Shown: positions 18,812 through 26,466 of the stretch, in pieces
Position numbering within the stretch: position 1 is the first letter of the stretch
How the letters are laid out: the number at the start of each line of letters is the position of its first letter
Source: Alistipes sp.
Lineage (GTDB): Bacteria > Bacteroidota > Bacteroidia > Bacteroidales > Rikenellaceae
Length of the DNA: 61,901 nt
Direction: 5' to 3'
Assembly: GCA_022511295.1 (NCBI GenBank)
Contig: JAFLRT010000003.1
Span: 1-61,901 of the forward strand
Translations under genes and position numbers: made by a program
Notes under the pieces: model-generated
The model's database searches: none
What the model saw: only the letters and a program-made list of their open reading frames with translations
Told to the model about the DNA's origin: nothing

Positions 18812-18924
18812 CGTTGCTCACACTCAGGTAGAGCAAACAAGTTTGTTCTTCTCCCGCTTAATCGCAACGTTCGCAATAGCAATAATTTTGGCATCATTAC
18901 CATAATTTTACACCAAACAAATAA

Positions 18925-18951
18925 AGAGATTAGCGGAATCCGCTAATCTCT
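18925..18951. terminator. bidirectional terminator T3
   Basis: AGAGATTAGCGG pairs with CCGCTAATCTCT around AAT, with an A-rich flank and GTTTT after it. It is related in sequence to T1 and T2 with compensating changes in the stem. It lies between the convergent nfo and GT9 genes; the preceding 18812-18924 is AT-rich and holds only a weak palindrome near 18835. Confidence 0.9.
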
Positions 18952-18960
18952 GTTTTCTTT

Positions 18961-19016
18961 CGGCGTCCCTACCACCCATTGGGGGCGCCGCAGCACCTCA
19001 AAGAGGTGCATTTTAT
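18961..19016 (+). repeat. A element, copy 3
   Basis: CGGCGTCCC at 18961 pairs with GGGGGCGCCG at 18981-18990. GCACCTC at 18993-18999 pairs with GAGGTGC at 19003-19009, followed by ATTTTA. The T-tract overlaps the stop codon of the GT9 gene (19013-19015). Confidence 0.85.
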
Positions 19017-20047
19017 CTATATTTACGTATCATCTCTTCGACCTTGTCGACTATCATCTCGGGCGTTATGGCATCGAGGCAGCGGTAGTCGCCGTAGCGG
19101 CACTTCTTATTGCCGTAGACCGAGCATGGACGGCACTTCATATCGGCCTGAAGAATACCCTGCGGGTCGCATCCGTAGCCGAAGAAGCCCACCGAGGGGT
19201 GCGTTGCCCCCCACACCGAGACAAGAGGCGTGGCCGTGAGCGATGCCAGATGCATCACCAGCGAATCCATCGACACCACGCAATCGAGATTCGATATGAG
19301 ATTTATCTCCTCGTCCAGACCCGACAGACGACCGTGCAGCGCCGTAACATTGGGATAGAGACTCTCCATCTGCTTTGCGAAATCGGCTTCGGCACCGCCG
19401 CCGCCATGAATGAAGACGTGGTCGAAGCGTGCGGACAGCAACTCTACGGCACGACGGGCAGAGGCCTCGGGATAGGTCTTGCCGCGATGCGCCGAAAAGG
19501 GAGCGAAGCCTATGCGCACACCCTTTATTTCGGGCATGGGGTCGGGTCTGTCAATCTTTACCGGCGGTTTGGGGTCAGCAAAGTCGAAGCCGAAGCGCCG
19601 CAGGACGTCGCAGTAGCGCACGACCGTATGTTTAAGGTTTGTATGCTTGTGGTCGAAATGGCGCACCGTCCACCATTTGTGCAGATGTCTTTTGCGTATG
19701 CGTGCCGTGCGTATGCCGTGCAGGCGCAGCACCATACGCAGCACAAAGGAGCGCAGCACGTCGTGCGCGTCGGCAAAGGCATCTATATCCAATGCGCGCA
19801 CCTCGCGTGCGAGAGCCAACATACCCTTCAGACCGTGATAACGGTTGCGAACATCCACAGGCAGAAACTCCACCCCCAGACCCTCGAAAAAGGGTTTGAA
19901 CTGCGGACGTGTGGCAACGGTAACCTTCACCTCGGGATAGGCGGCACGAAATGCGGCAAGGGCATGGGGCAGCATAGCCACATCACCCATAGCCGAGAGA
20001 CGCACCACGAGTATATGATGAGGCAGACGCCTACTTGTTATTACCAT
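19013..20047 (-). CDS. glycosyltransferase family 9 (heptosyltransferase-like)
   Basis: A 344-residue GT9 enzyme. LVVRLSAMGDVAMLPHAL near the N-terminus is the classic GT9 acceptor-binding motif. The C-terminal half has GFAPFSAHRGKTYP, a SMDSLVMHLASL motif and VSVWGATHPSVGFFG, as in heptosyltransferases, where these segments bind the nucleotide sugar. It probably adds a sugar to lipid A core or a surface polymer. Its start overlaps the end of the DUF4254 gene by 17 bases, so the two are translationally coupled. A CRPCSVYGNKKC cysteine cluster near the C-terminus is seen in many Bacteroidota members. Confidence 0.9.
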   Translation of the reverse strand: MVITSRRLPHHILVVRLSAMGDVAMLPHALAAFRAAYPEVKVTVATRPQFKPFFEGLGVEFLPVDVRNRYHGLKGMLALAREVRALDIDAFADAHDVLRSFVLRMVLRLHGIRTARIRKRHLHKWWTVRHFDHKHTNLKHTVVRYCDVLRRFGFDFADPKPPVKIDRPDPMPEIKGVRIGFAPFSAHRGKTYPEASARRAVELLSARFDHVFIHGGGGAEADFAKQMESLYPNVTALHGRLSGLDEEINLISNLDCVVSMDSLVMHLASLTATPLVSVWGATHPSVGFFGYGCDPQGILQADMKCRPCSVYGNKKCRYGDYRCLDAITPEMIVDKVEEMIRKYR

Positions 20048-20636
20048 AAAGCACGGGGTTGAGCGACGGGTCGTTATACATCTTCATCTGCTTGTAGGTC
20101 TTCATATATTTACGACCGGCAGCGATGTCGTCGAGCAGTTCCTCGATAGCCGTAGAGAGGTCGCGCTGCTGCTCGAGAAGTGTCGCGAGTTTGCAACTGC
20201 ACACGGTACGATGCTCCTCCGAAGCCTCCGCGCGCTCCGCCTCGCAGCGCATATGATATATCTTGAGTTGAAGAATCGACAGGCGGTCGATAGCCCACGC
20301 CGGCGTCTCGGTATTGATACGCGCATCGGGCAGCACCTTAACATCGGCATATTTCTGCAGGAAATAGGAGTCGATATACTCCACCGTATCGGTGCGGTAC
20401 TGGTTGAGCGCATCTATGCGGCGTTTGATTTCGAGTGCATACGCCGGCTCTATATCAGGGTCGCGGACAATATCCTCGAGATGCCACTGCACGGCGTCGG
20501 TCCAGTTCTTTTCGCAGAGCAGAAACTCAAGCGACCCTTTCGGGTAGGGATTGACCGACGGATGATTCACATCGTCGCAGAGGTGATATTCACTAACCGT
20601 ATTCTCAAATATCTCTATCGCTCTTTTCGTAAACAT
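20031..20636 (-). CDS. DUF4254 domain protein
   Basis: A 201-residue, all-helical soluble protein. The pattern with NWTDAVQWHLEDIVRDPDIE, then NQYRTDTVEYID and a PAWAIDRLSILQLKIYHM segment matches DUF4254 proteins. They are commonly placed beside GT9 glycosyltransferases in this phylum, as here. No biochemical function is known to me; a role as an accessory to LPS sugar transfer is inference from this linkage. The gene is first in the two-gene transcript; its ATG is at 20636, and no clean -7 box was found. Confidence 0.85.
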   Translation of the reverse strand: MFTKRAIEIFENTVSEYHLCDDVNHPSVNPYPKGSLEFLLCEKNWTDAVQWHLEDIVRDPDIEPAYALEIKRRIDALNQYRTDTVEYIDSYFLQKYADVKVLPDARINTETPAWAIDRLSILQLKIYHMRCEAERAEASEEHRTVCSCKLATLLEQQRDLSTAIEELLDDIAAGRKYMKTYKQMKMYNDPSLNPVLYGNNK

Positions 20637-20750
20637 TTTTACAAATTTTAATTAAGTTACACTGCTATTTTCAGCACTTCGTCGCGGGACAGAATCCAAA
20701 GCCCCTCGCCGCAGCCTGCAGGTTCTCCGCCCTGCTTTTGCAAACGGATT
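20637..20750. other. first part of the 413-base divergent gap
   Basis: Holds the upstream region of the DUF4254 gene. Bases from about 20721 begin to resemble the 32-base repeat that follows (TTCTCCGCCCTGCTTTTGC), probably a decayed outer unit. Confidence 0.5.
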
Positions 20751-20975
20751 TCCTCTCTCCGTCCCATTCTTGCATCCCGCGCCACTATCTCCATCAAGTT
20801 TTTGCGCCCTGCTCCACTATCTCAGCCAAGTTTTTGTATACCGCTCCACTATCTCCGTCAAGTTCTTGCGTCCCTGCTCCACTATCTCAGCCAAGTTTTT
20901 GCATACCGCTCCACTATCTCCGTCAATTTCTTGTGTCCCGCTCTGCTATCTCCGCCAAGTTTTTGCGCCCTGCGC
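20751..20975. repeat. seven-copy 32-base minisatellite without spacers
   Basis: Units start at 20751, 20783, 20815, 20847, 20880, 20912 and 20944; six are 32 bases and one is 33. A typical unit reads CACTATCTCC, then GTCAAGTTTTTGC, then a variable CCC..GCTC end. Units alternate between TCTCCGTCAA and TCTCAGCCAA variants, suggesting a 64-base higher-order pair. The three plus-strand frames are open through it only because the unit lacks stops. It contains no dyad or unique spacers. It lies between a divergent gene pair, directly before the promoter at 20987. Confidence 0.9.
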
Positions 20976-20986
20976 CTTGTTGCCGC

Positions 20987-21017
20987 TTGGTTTTTTTGTG
21001 ATAATGTAGTATCTTTG
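20987..21017 (+). promoter_or_regulatory. promoter for the GH73 gene
   Basis: TTG at 20987-20989 and TATCTTTG at 21010-21017, 20 bases apart. It immediately follows the minisatellite. Confidence 0.7.
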
Positions 21018-21049
21018 CGTGGATGCAAATACAAAGATAATAAAAATTC

Positions 21050-22123
21050 ATGAAACTGCATAGTTTTTTCACTCTTTTGATATGCGGAGCGATTTCAGTT
21101 GCCGCAGTGCATATCGCGACAGCGCAAACACCCGTACGCAAAATGACCGGCGAGGAGTATATTGAGCGCTATAAGAGCATCGCCATAGAGCATATGGAGT
21201 ACTACGGAATACCGGCCAGCATCACCCTTGCACAAGGCATGCTCGAGTCGGGCAACGGCAACAGCACCCTGGCGCGCGAGTCCAACAACCACTTCGGCAT
21301 AAAGTGCCACAGCGACTGGCAGGGCGAGGTCGTATACCACGATGACGACGCACCGGGCGAGTGCTTCCGCAAATACGACAACCCCGAAGAGTCCTACCGC
21401 GACCACGCGGAATACCTGTGCAACCACCGCAACAACCGTTACGACTCGCTCTTCAACTACTCCGCAAGCGACTATGAGCATTGGGCGCACGGTCTTAAGG
21501 CGGCGGGATATGCCACAGCACCCGACTATGCCGAGCGTCTGATAGCCCTTATAGAGAGATACGACCTCCACAGATTTGACTGCGACGATATCGAAACGCA
21601 GGACAACAGACAGGATGATGACCGGAACAAAGGAGTGACCGACGAAGAGAACGACAACAAGAATGGCAATATTGAAGATATAGTTAATTCGTCATTCAGA
21701 GATGAGAGTGATGAGTTGGCTGTACCGGGCATCAATACCATAGACCCCGACCGCCACTGCACGACAGTGGGCGTGAAAAACGGGTACAATATCTACCGCT
21801 GCAACGGGGTTCACTATGTCAAGGTCAAAAAAGATGAGTGTTTTGAGACGCTGGCTCCGAAATTTCGCCTGTCGGCACGCTCTGTGCGGCGTTTCAACGA
21901 GTTGCCGAAAGATGCGCAGCCGGATGAGGGAGATGTTGTATTTATCGAGCGCAAAGGCGACCGCTGGGAGGGGAGAAACATACTCTACATCGTCAGCGGA
22001 CAGAGCGAATCGCTCGGTTACATAGCGCATATTCACGGTCTTCGTACACGCACGCTGGCACGCCTCAACGCCGTCGGCCGCGATGCCGTCTTCGAGCGGG
22101 GCCGTTCCGTGAAACTGCGATAA
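21050..22123 (+). CDS. secreted GH73-type glucosaminidase with C-terminal LysM-like region
   Basis: A 357-residue protein with a signal peptide (cleavage near residue 25, IATAQ). Residues about 36-160 are a glucosaminidase domain: ITLAQGMLESGNGNSTLA carries the catalytic Glu, followed by NNHFGIKC, FRKYDNPEESYRDHAEYL and WAHGLKAAGYAT. Residues 170-215 are an acidic Asn/Asp-rich linker. The C-terminal part, with YVKVKKDECFETLAPKFRLS and ILYIVSGQSESLGYIAHIHG, looks like two degenerate LysM units for peptidoglycan binding. It probably trims peptidoglycan in the periplasm or at the septum. Confidence 0.88.
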   Translation: MKLHSFFTLLICGAISVAAVHIATAQTPVRKMTGEEYIERYKSIAIEHMEYYGIPASITLAQGMLESGNGNSTLARESNNHFGIKCHSDWQGEVVYHDDDAPGECFRKYDNPEESYRDHAEYLCNHRNNRYDSLFNYSASDYEHWAHGLKAAGYATAPDYAERLIALIERYDLHRFDCDDIETQDNRQDDDRNKGVTDEENDNKNGNIEDIVNSSFRDESDELAVPGINTIDPDRHCTTVGVKNGYNIYRCNGVHYVKVKKDECFETLAPKFRLSARSVRRFNELPKDAQPDEGDVVFIERKGDRWEGRNILYIVSGQSESLGYIAHIHGLRTRTLARLNAVGRDAVFERGRSVKLR

Positions 22124-22144
22124 TGCGTAAAACTGCGATATAAT
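22108..22144 (+). repeat. 18-base tandem duplication containing the GH73 gene stop
   Basis: CGTGAAACTGCGATAATG at 22108 is followed directly by CGTAAAACTGCGATATAAT. The stop codon (22121-22123) lies in the first unit, and the second unit repeats it as trailer DNA. Confidence 0.75.
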
Positions 22145-22165
22145 ATTTATATAAAATCATTTTTT

Positions 22166-22217
22166 CGGCGCCACTGCCCGTTCGGGGGCGCCGCAGCACC
22201 TCGAACAGGTGCATTTT
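22166..22217 (+). repeat. A element, copy 4
   Basis: CGGCGCC at 22166-22172 pairs with GGCGCCG at 22187-22193, with an inner CCCG/CGGG. GCACCT at 22196-22201 pairs with AGGTGC at 22207-22212, followed by ATTTTG. It lies between two genes in the same direction, where it could act as a terminator for the first. Confidence 0.85.
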
Positions 22218-22255
22218 GTGATAAAAGAAGAGATTAAAAATATTTGTAAAAAGAT

Positions 22256-22942
22256 ATGGAGACCACATCTTTGCGCGAGAAGATTCTCTCGACAATAATC
22301 GAAAAGTCGATGCTTAAACAGAGAGTATTCGACAACACATTCGCCGCATTCAACATGCTCAAAGAGGTGCTTTTGGAGATGGCATCGGAGATGGACGACG
22401 CCCTCGAAGGCAAACTCGACAAGCGCGTGCGGCTCGAATACCGCGACCGAGGCAAATACGAGGCGCAACTCCAGATAGCAGACGACCTGCTCATATTCCG
22501 TATGAACACCGACGTATATGAGTTCGAGTCGAGTCATGTCATCTGGCAGAATCCATACGTGCAGACCAACCGCGACAACTCCTACTGCGGTGTTATCAAT
22601 ATCTACAACTTTCTTTCGGCATCGTTCAAGATGAACCGTTACGATGATGAGGGTTATCTTACGGGACGTCTGTTCATCAACCGTGAGAGGATGTTCTTTG
22701 TCGAGGGCAAGCGGCAGAAACTAATCCGTCCCGCAAGCTTCGGCACCGAGCAGATTGACCGCACGGCAATGGTGTCTATCCTCGAAACGGCTATCGACTA
22801 CGCAATCAACTTCGACTTGCTGGTACCGCCATACGAGGATTGCAAGAGAGTTACCGTAGACCAGTTCAACACCAAGATGGACAACTCGAAGTTCATAACC
22901 GGCAAACGTCTGGGTTATAAGTTCAACGTGGACGACATCTGA
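22256..22942 (+). CDS. conserved hypothetical cytosolic protein
   Basis: A 228-residue protein with no signal peptide or membrane segment and no domain I can name. The N-terminal 65 residues are helical (MLKQRVFDNTFAAFNMLKEVL), and the rest is mixed with aromatic-rich beta segments (VIWQNPYVQ, YLTGRLFINRERMFFVEG). The even composition, normal codon use and close spacing to the following peptidase gene (23 bases) support a real gene. Similar proteins seem to exist across Bacteroidota, but that is from memory and gives no function. Confidence 0.75.
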   Translation: METTSLREKILSTIIEKSMLKQRVFDNTFAAFNMLKEVLLEMASEMDDALEGKLDKRVRLEYRDRGKYEAQLQIADDLLIFRMNTDVYEFESSHVIWQNPYVQTNRDNSYCGVINIYNFLSASFKMNRYDDEGYLTGRLFINRERMFFVEGKRQKLIRPASFGTEQIDRTAMVSILETAIDYAINFDLLVPPYEDCKRVTVDQFNTKMDNSKFITGKRLGYKFNVDDI

Positions 22943-22965
22943 TACTTTTTTACCGAAATACCGCA

Positions 22966-25131
22966 ATGCAACATACCCGAAGCAGACTACTTGAAGCGGT
23001 GCTGTGCGCCGTCGCGGCAATAGGAGTCTCGTGTTCAACATCCATGCAGCTGCAAAAAACGGCGGCAGACAAGAGCCGTGATGCGTATGCCGATATCGCG
23101 GCGATGAATGCCGCAAACAGAAAGATTACCGGCATACGCCCCGCTGCCGACGGACAGCACTACACCTTTATCTCCGGAAACAGCATCGTGTGCCGCGCCT
23201 ATGACGACACTTCGCATACCGACAAGGTGTTACTGAAGGCTCCTTTCCCGTGCGCCGGCTACACGTTCTCGCCCGACGGCAAAAGCATACTCCTGCTCGA
23301 TGCCGAAAGCGTGCAACCAATATACCGCCACTCCTATTCGGCCGATGCATGGTTTGCAGCCGAGGACCGTGCGCCGCACAAGATTCTGGATGGAGTGCGC
23401 GACATCTCATTCTCGCCGGACGGTGAGAGGCTGGCATACGCAAAAGATAACAATCTGTGGCTCTACGACATATCGACCGGCAACACCGTCGCCGTAACAA
23501 CCGACGGAGAGCAGAATAAGATTATCAACGGCACCAGCGACTGGGTATACGAGGAGGAGTTTGCTTTCACCCGCGCATACGCTTTCTCGCCCGACGGCAG
23601 ACATATAGCCTATCTGCGTTTCGATGAGAGCGAGGTGCCGACGGCTGTCGTGGCGGCACTCGGCAAAGAGAACGGCGGGCGGACAAGAACTTTCAAGTAT
23701 CCGCGTGCCGGAGAGCGCAACTCCACCGTAACGCTCCACCTCTACGATATCGCTTCGGGCAGCACCGAGCGCATAGATACGGGCAGCGGAGACCAATATA
23801 TATTCAATACTGCGTGGACACCTGGAGGCGAACTCTATTTCTATCGCGAGAACCGCCGGCAGAACCATTTCGAGGTCGTTTTACGCCACAGCAGCGGAGA
23901 GTTGCAGACAATTTATGAAGAGCGCTCGCCGCTCTACGTCGAGAGACCCGATGCCTCGACCGTAACCTTTGTCGATGCCGACCGATTCATCGTGCGCGAG
24001 GAGACAACCGCCGGCTATATGCATCTGTGGCTGCACTCCGTCTCGCAGGGACGTCTCGGCGCCATAACATCGGGAGAGTGGGATGTGGCGGCACTCACGG
24101 CCGCTGACGGCGAGGAGGTATTCTATATCTCGACCGAGGATTCGCCCCTGCGCCGCTCTCTGTGGAGAGTCAATCTCGACGGCAGCGGCAAGGAGCGTCT
24201 GACACCCGCCGAAGGGTGGGTGTCGATAAACCCCTCAGCCGGTATGCGTTACTTCGTCTGCACACACTCCTCGGCAACAACGCCCGATATCGTTACGGTA
24301 TGCCGCCGCGACGGCACGCCGATAGATACTCTGACAGACAACCGTGCAAAGGTTGCGGCAGCAGGAAACCGTCCCGTGCGGCACTTCTTCACCTTCACCA
24401 CAGAGCGCGGCGACACCCTCAACGCATGGATGCTGCTGCCTGAAGACTTCGACCCCTCGAAACGCTATCCGGTGCTGCTGACGCAATACTCCGGACCCGG
24501 CTCGCAACAGGTGGCAGACCGCTGGAGTACGGATTGGGAGGATGCTCTTCCGCAATATGGATATATCGTTGTCTGCGCCGACGGACGAGGTACGGGCTGG
24601 CGCGGCGAAGCGTTCAAAAAGCAGACATACGGACGTTTAGGCGCATTGGAGGTCGAAGACCAACTCTCATTGGCGCGTTATATGGCATCGCAGAGATGGG
24701 TAGACGGCAAGAGGATAGGCATCTACGGCTGGTCATACGGCGGTTTTATGGCTCTGGGCTGCGCACTTCGCGGCGAGGGGCTGTTCAAGGCTGCGATAGC
24801 CGTTGCTCCGGTGGCCTCGTGGCGGCGCTACGACAGCATATACACCGAGACCTACAACGGTCTGCCGCAGGACAACCCTTCGGGATATGACGACAACTCG
24901 CCCGAGAACTTCGCGGAACTTCTGCACAAACGCACGCGGATGCTCATCATACACGGCACGGCCGACGACAACGTACACCCCTCAAACACCCAAGCCATGA
25001 CAGACGCTCTTACCCGCGCAGGCAAAAAGTTCGAGGTAAAACTCTACCCCAACCAGAACCACTCCATGATGCCCGACTGCACGGGCGATGTACGCCGCAC
25101 GATGATATCATTCGTCCTCGAAAATTTATAA
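22966..25131 (+). CDS. S9 family peptidase (dipeptidyl peptidase IV-like) lipoprotein
   Basis: A 721-residue protein. The N-terminus carries a lipoprotein-like signal (VAAIGVSC). Residues about 45-450 form a DPP-IV-type beta-propeller with TFSPDGKSIL and SFSPDGERLAYAKDNNLW repeats and the EEEFAF substrate-binding motif near residue 195. The C-terminal hydrolase domain holds S590 in GWSYGG, D667/D668 in HGTADDNVH and H699 in NQNHSM, a complete catalytic triad. It removes N-terminal dipeptides, typically after proline, in the periplasm. It shares its transcript with the preceding hypothetical gene. Confidence 0.94.
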   Translation: MQHTRSRLLEAVLCAVAAIGVSCSTSMQLQKTAADKSRDAYADIAAMNAANRKITGIRPAADGQHYTFISGNSIVCRAYDDTSHTDKVLLKAPFPCAGYTFSPDGKSILLLDAESVQPIYRHSYSADAWFAAEDRAPHKILDGVRDISFSPDGERLAYAKDNNLWLYDISTGNTVAVTTDGEQNKIINGTSDWVYEEEFAFTRAYAFSPDGRHIAYLRFDESEVPTAVVAALGKENGGRTRTFKYPRAGERNSTVTLHLYDIASGSTERIDTGSGDQYIFNTAWTPGGELYFYRENRRQNHFEVVLRHSSGELQTIYEERSPLYVERPDASTVTFVDADRFIVREETTAGYMHLWLHSVSQGRLGAITSGEWDVAALTAADGEEVFYISTEDSPLRRSLWRVNLDGSGKERLTPAEGWVSINPSAGMRYFVCTHSSATTPDIVTVCRRDGTPIDTLTDNRAKVAAAGNRPVRHFFTFTTERGDTLNAWMLLPEDFDPSKRYPVLLTQYSGPGSQQVADRWSTDWEDALPQYGYIVVCADGRGTGWRGEAFKKQTYGRLGALEVEDQLSLARYMASQRWVDGKRIGIYGWSYGGFMALGCALRGEGLFKAAIAVAPVASWRRYDSIYTETYNGLPQDNPSGYDDNSPENFAELLHKRTRMLIIHGTADDNVHPSNTQAMTDALTRAGKKFEVKLYPNQNHSMMPDCTGDVRRTMISFVLENL

Positions 25132-25171
25132 GCGGCAGAAAACGATATATCGACGCACTCATGGCGTCAAA

Positions 25172-25205
25172 GGCGGCAGCGCATTTGAACGTTGCCGCCA
25201 TTTTT
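25172..25205 (+). terminator. terminator after the S9 peptidase gene
   Basis: GGCGGCAGCG pairs with CGTTGCCGCC (one G-T pair) around ATTTGAA-like loop bases, followed by ATTTTTA. Confidence 0.85.
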
Positions 25206-25307
25206 ATGCTCTTTTGGTGCGGATTTTGCTCACGGCACAGGTATTAAACAACAAATTATGGCTACAGCACTTTTTATGATTACATTACATTACTTTACAA
25301 TACTTTT

Positions 25308-25922
25308 ATGCCTATGACTACCGACACAGCCACCAAAACACGCTTCACACTCAAGCCGCTGCCATACGACTATACGGCACTGGCACCCGAAATCTCGGAG
25401 GAGACGCTGCGCTATCACCACGACAAACACGCCGCAGGCTATGTGGCGAAACTCAACGAACTGCTCCCCGACACGCCATACGAGTCGCTGCCGCTCGAGG
25501 ATATCATACTCAAAAGCGACGGCGTGATTTACAACAACGCCGCGCAGGTATGGAACCACGATTTCTATTTCGGAGCACTCTCGCCCAATCCGCAGTCGGA
25601 ACCGAAAGGAGCATTAAAAAAAGCCATAGAGAGCAAATTCGGCTCCTTCGATGAGTTCAAGAAAAAGTTTTCGGCAGAGACGACCGCACTGTTCGGGTCG
25701 GGTTATGTTTGGCTTGTAGAGGAGCGCTCGGGCGAATTGTCGCTCTTCAGCGGCCGCAATGCCGACAACCCCCTGCGATACGGTTATCGTCCGCTGCTCT
25801 GCGTCGATGTGTGGGAGCATGCCTACTACATAGACTACCGCAATGCGAGAGCCGACGCCGTAGCCGCCATATGGAACTGCATCGACTGGAGAGTGGTCGA
25901 GAAGCGTTACGAAAAAGAGTAA
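25308..25922 (+). CDS. iron/manganese superoxide dismutase
   Basis: A 204-residue enzyme converting superoxide to oxygen and hydrogen peroxide. Metal ligands are visible: H37 in LRYHHDKH, the His in WNHDFYF, and the Asp and His in DVWEHAYYIDY. The family's C-terminal CVDVWEHAYY motif is intact. Iron or manganese use cannot be decided from the sequence; Bacteroidota enzymes are often cambialistic. An upstream ATG pair exists (residues 1 and 3), and the family alignment begins after both. The gene is monocistronic, with terminators on either side. Confidence 0.95.
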   Translation: MPMTTDTATKTRFTLKPLPYDYTALAPEISEETLRYHHDKHAAGYVAKLNELLPDTPYESLPLEDIILKSDGVIYNNAAQVWNHDFYFGALSPNPQSEPKGALKKAIESKFGSFDEFKKKFSAETTALFGSGYVWLVEERSGELSLFSGRNADNPLRYGYRPLLCVDVWEHAYYIDYRNARADAVAAIWNCIDWRVVEKRYEKE

Positions 25923-25946
25923 ACCGCATTGCGGATATCTCTTTTG

Positions 25947-25976
25947 CGGTCTGCGGATAAATGCAGGCCGTTTTTA
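25947..25976 (+). terminator. terminator after the superoxide dismutase gene
   Basis: CGGTCTGC pairs with GCAGGCCG (one G-T pair), followed by TTTTTATTT. Confidence 0.8.
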
Positions 25977-26071
25977 TTTGTAAAATGATTATCTTTGCAG
26001 CGGATACGGCGCCCCGCGTCTCTATGAAGTGCGGGGTCTGCAAGCGAGGCAACCCACACAAAGCGACAACT

Positions 26072-26416
26072 ATGGCCAACGACTGGAAATCAAGACTTGG
26101 AACGGTATACTCCACCAATCCCGACTTCGAATATGTTACCGACAGGCAGCCCGAGGAGGAGACGCTGCCGCCCGCGCGTCAGAATCTGCGCGTATGGCGC
26201 GACACGAAGCACCGCGCAGGCAAGACCGCAACACTTGTTCGCGGCTTCGTCGGTACGGATGCCGACCTGCAGCAACTGGCGCGCCTGCTCAAGTCGAAGT
26301 GCGGCGTGGGAGGCTCGGCGAAGGATGGTGAGATAATAATCCAGGGCGACCACCGCGACCGCGTAACGGAGATACTCTGCTCGCTCGGATACGGATGCAA
26401 AAAGGCCGGCAGTTGA
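26072..26416 (+). CDS. SUI1/YciH-family translation factor
   Basis: A 114-residue protein starting MANDWKSRLGTVYSTNPDFEY. The C-terminal SUI1 fold is recognised by LRVWRDTKHRAGKTATLVRGF, then LARLLKSKCGVGGSAKDGEI and the final IQGDHRDRVTEIL, matching bacterial YciH, a homologue of eIF1. It may adjust start-codon selection; that role is from the family. A frame opening at 25961 would add 37 residues through the terminator region and is not plausible. A TATCTTTG -7-like box lies at 25990-25997 without a matching -33 box. Confidence 0.93.
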   Translation: MANDWKSRLGTVYSTNPDFEYVTDRQPEEETLPPARQNLRVWRDTKHRAGKTATLVRGFVGTDADLQQLARLLKSKCGVGGSAKDGEIIIQGDHRDRVTEILCSLGYGCKKAGS

Positions 26417-26466
26417 CCGACACCAAGACAGATTACCCCCCCCGAAAAATTTTAAGTGAAAAGAGG

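Noticed and set aside
20751..20975. Possible CRISPR array
   Set aside because: Units abut without unique spacers, no dyad symmetry is present and no cas genes are near.
20738..21053. Overlapping open frames encoding repeated PLSPSSFC-like peptides
   Set aside because: All three plus frames are open only because the 32-base unit has no stop codons; peptides differ between frames with no start signal or family support.
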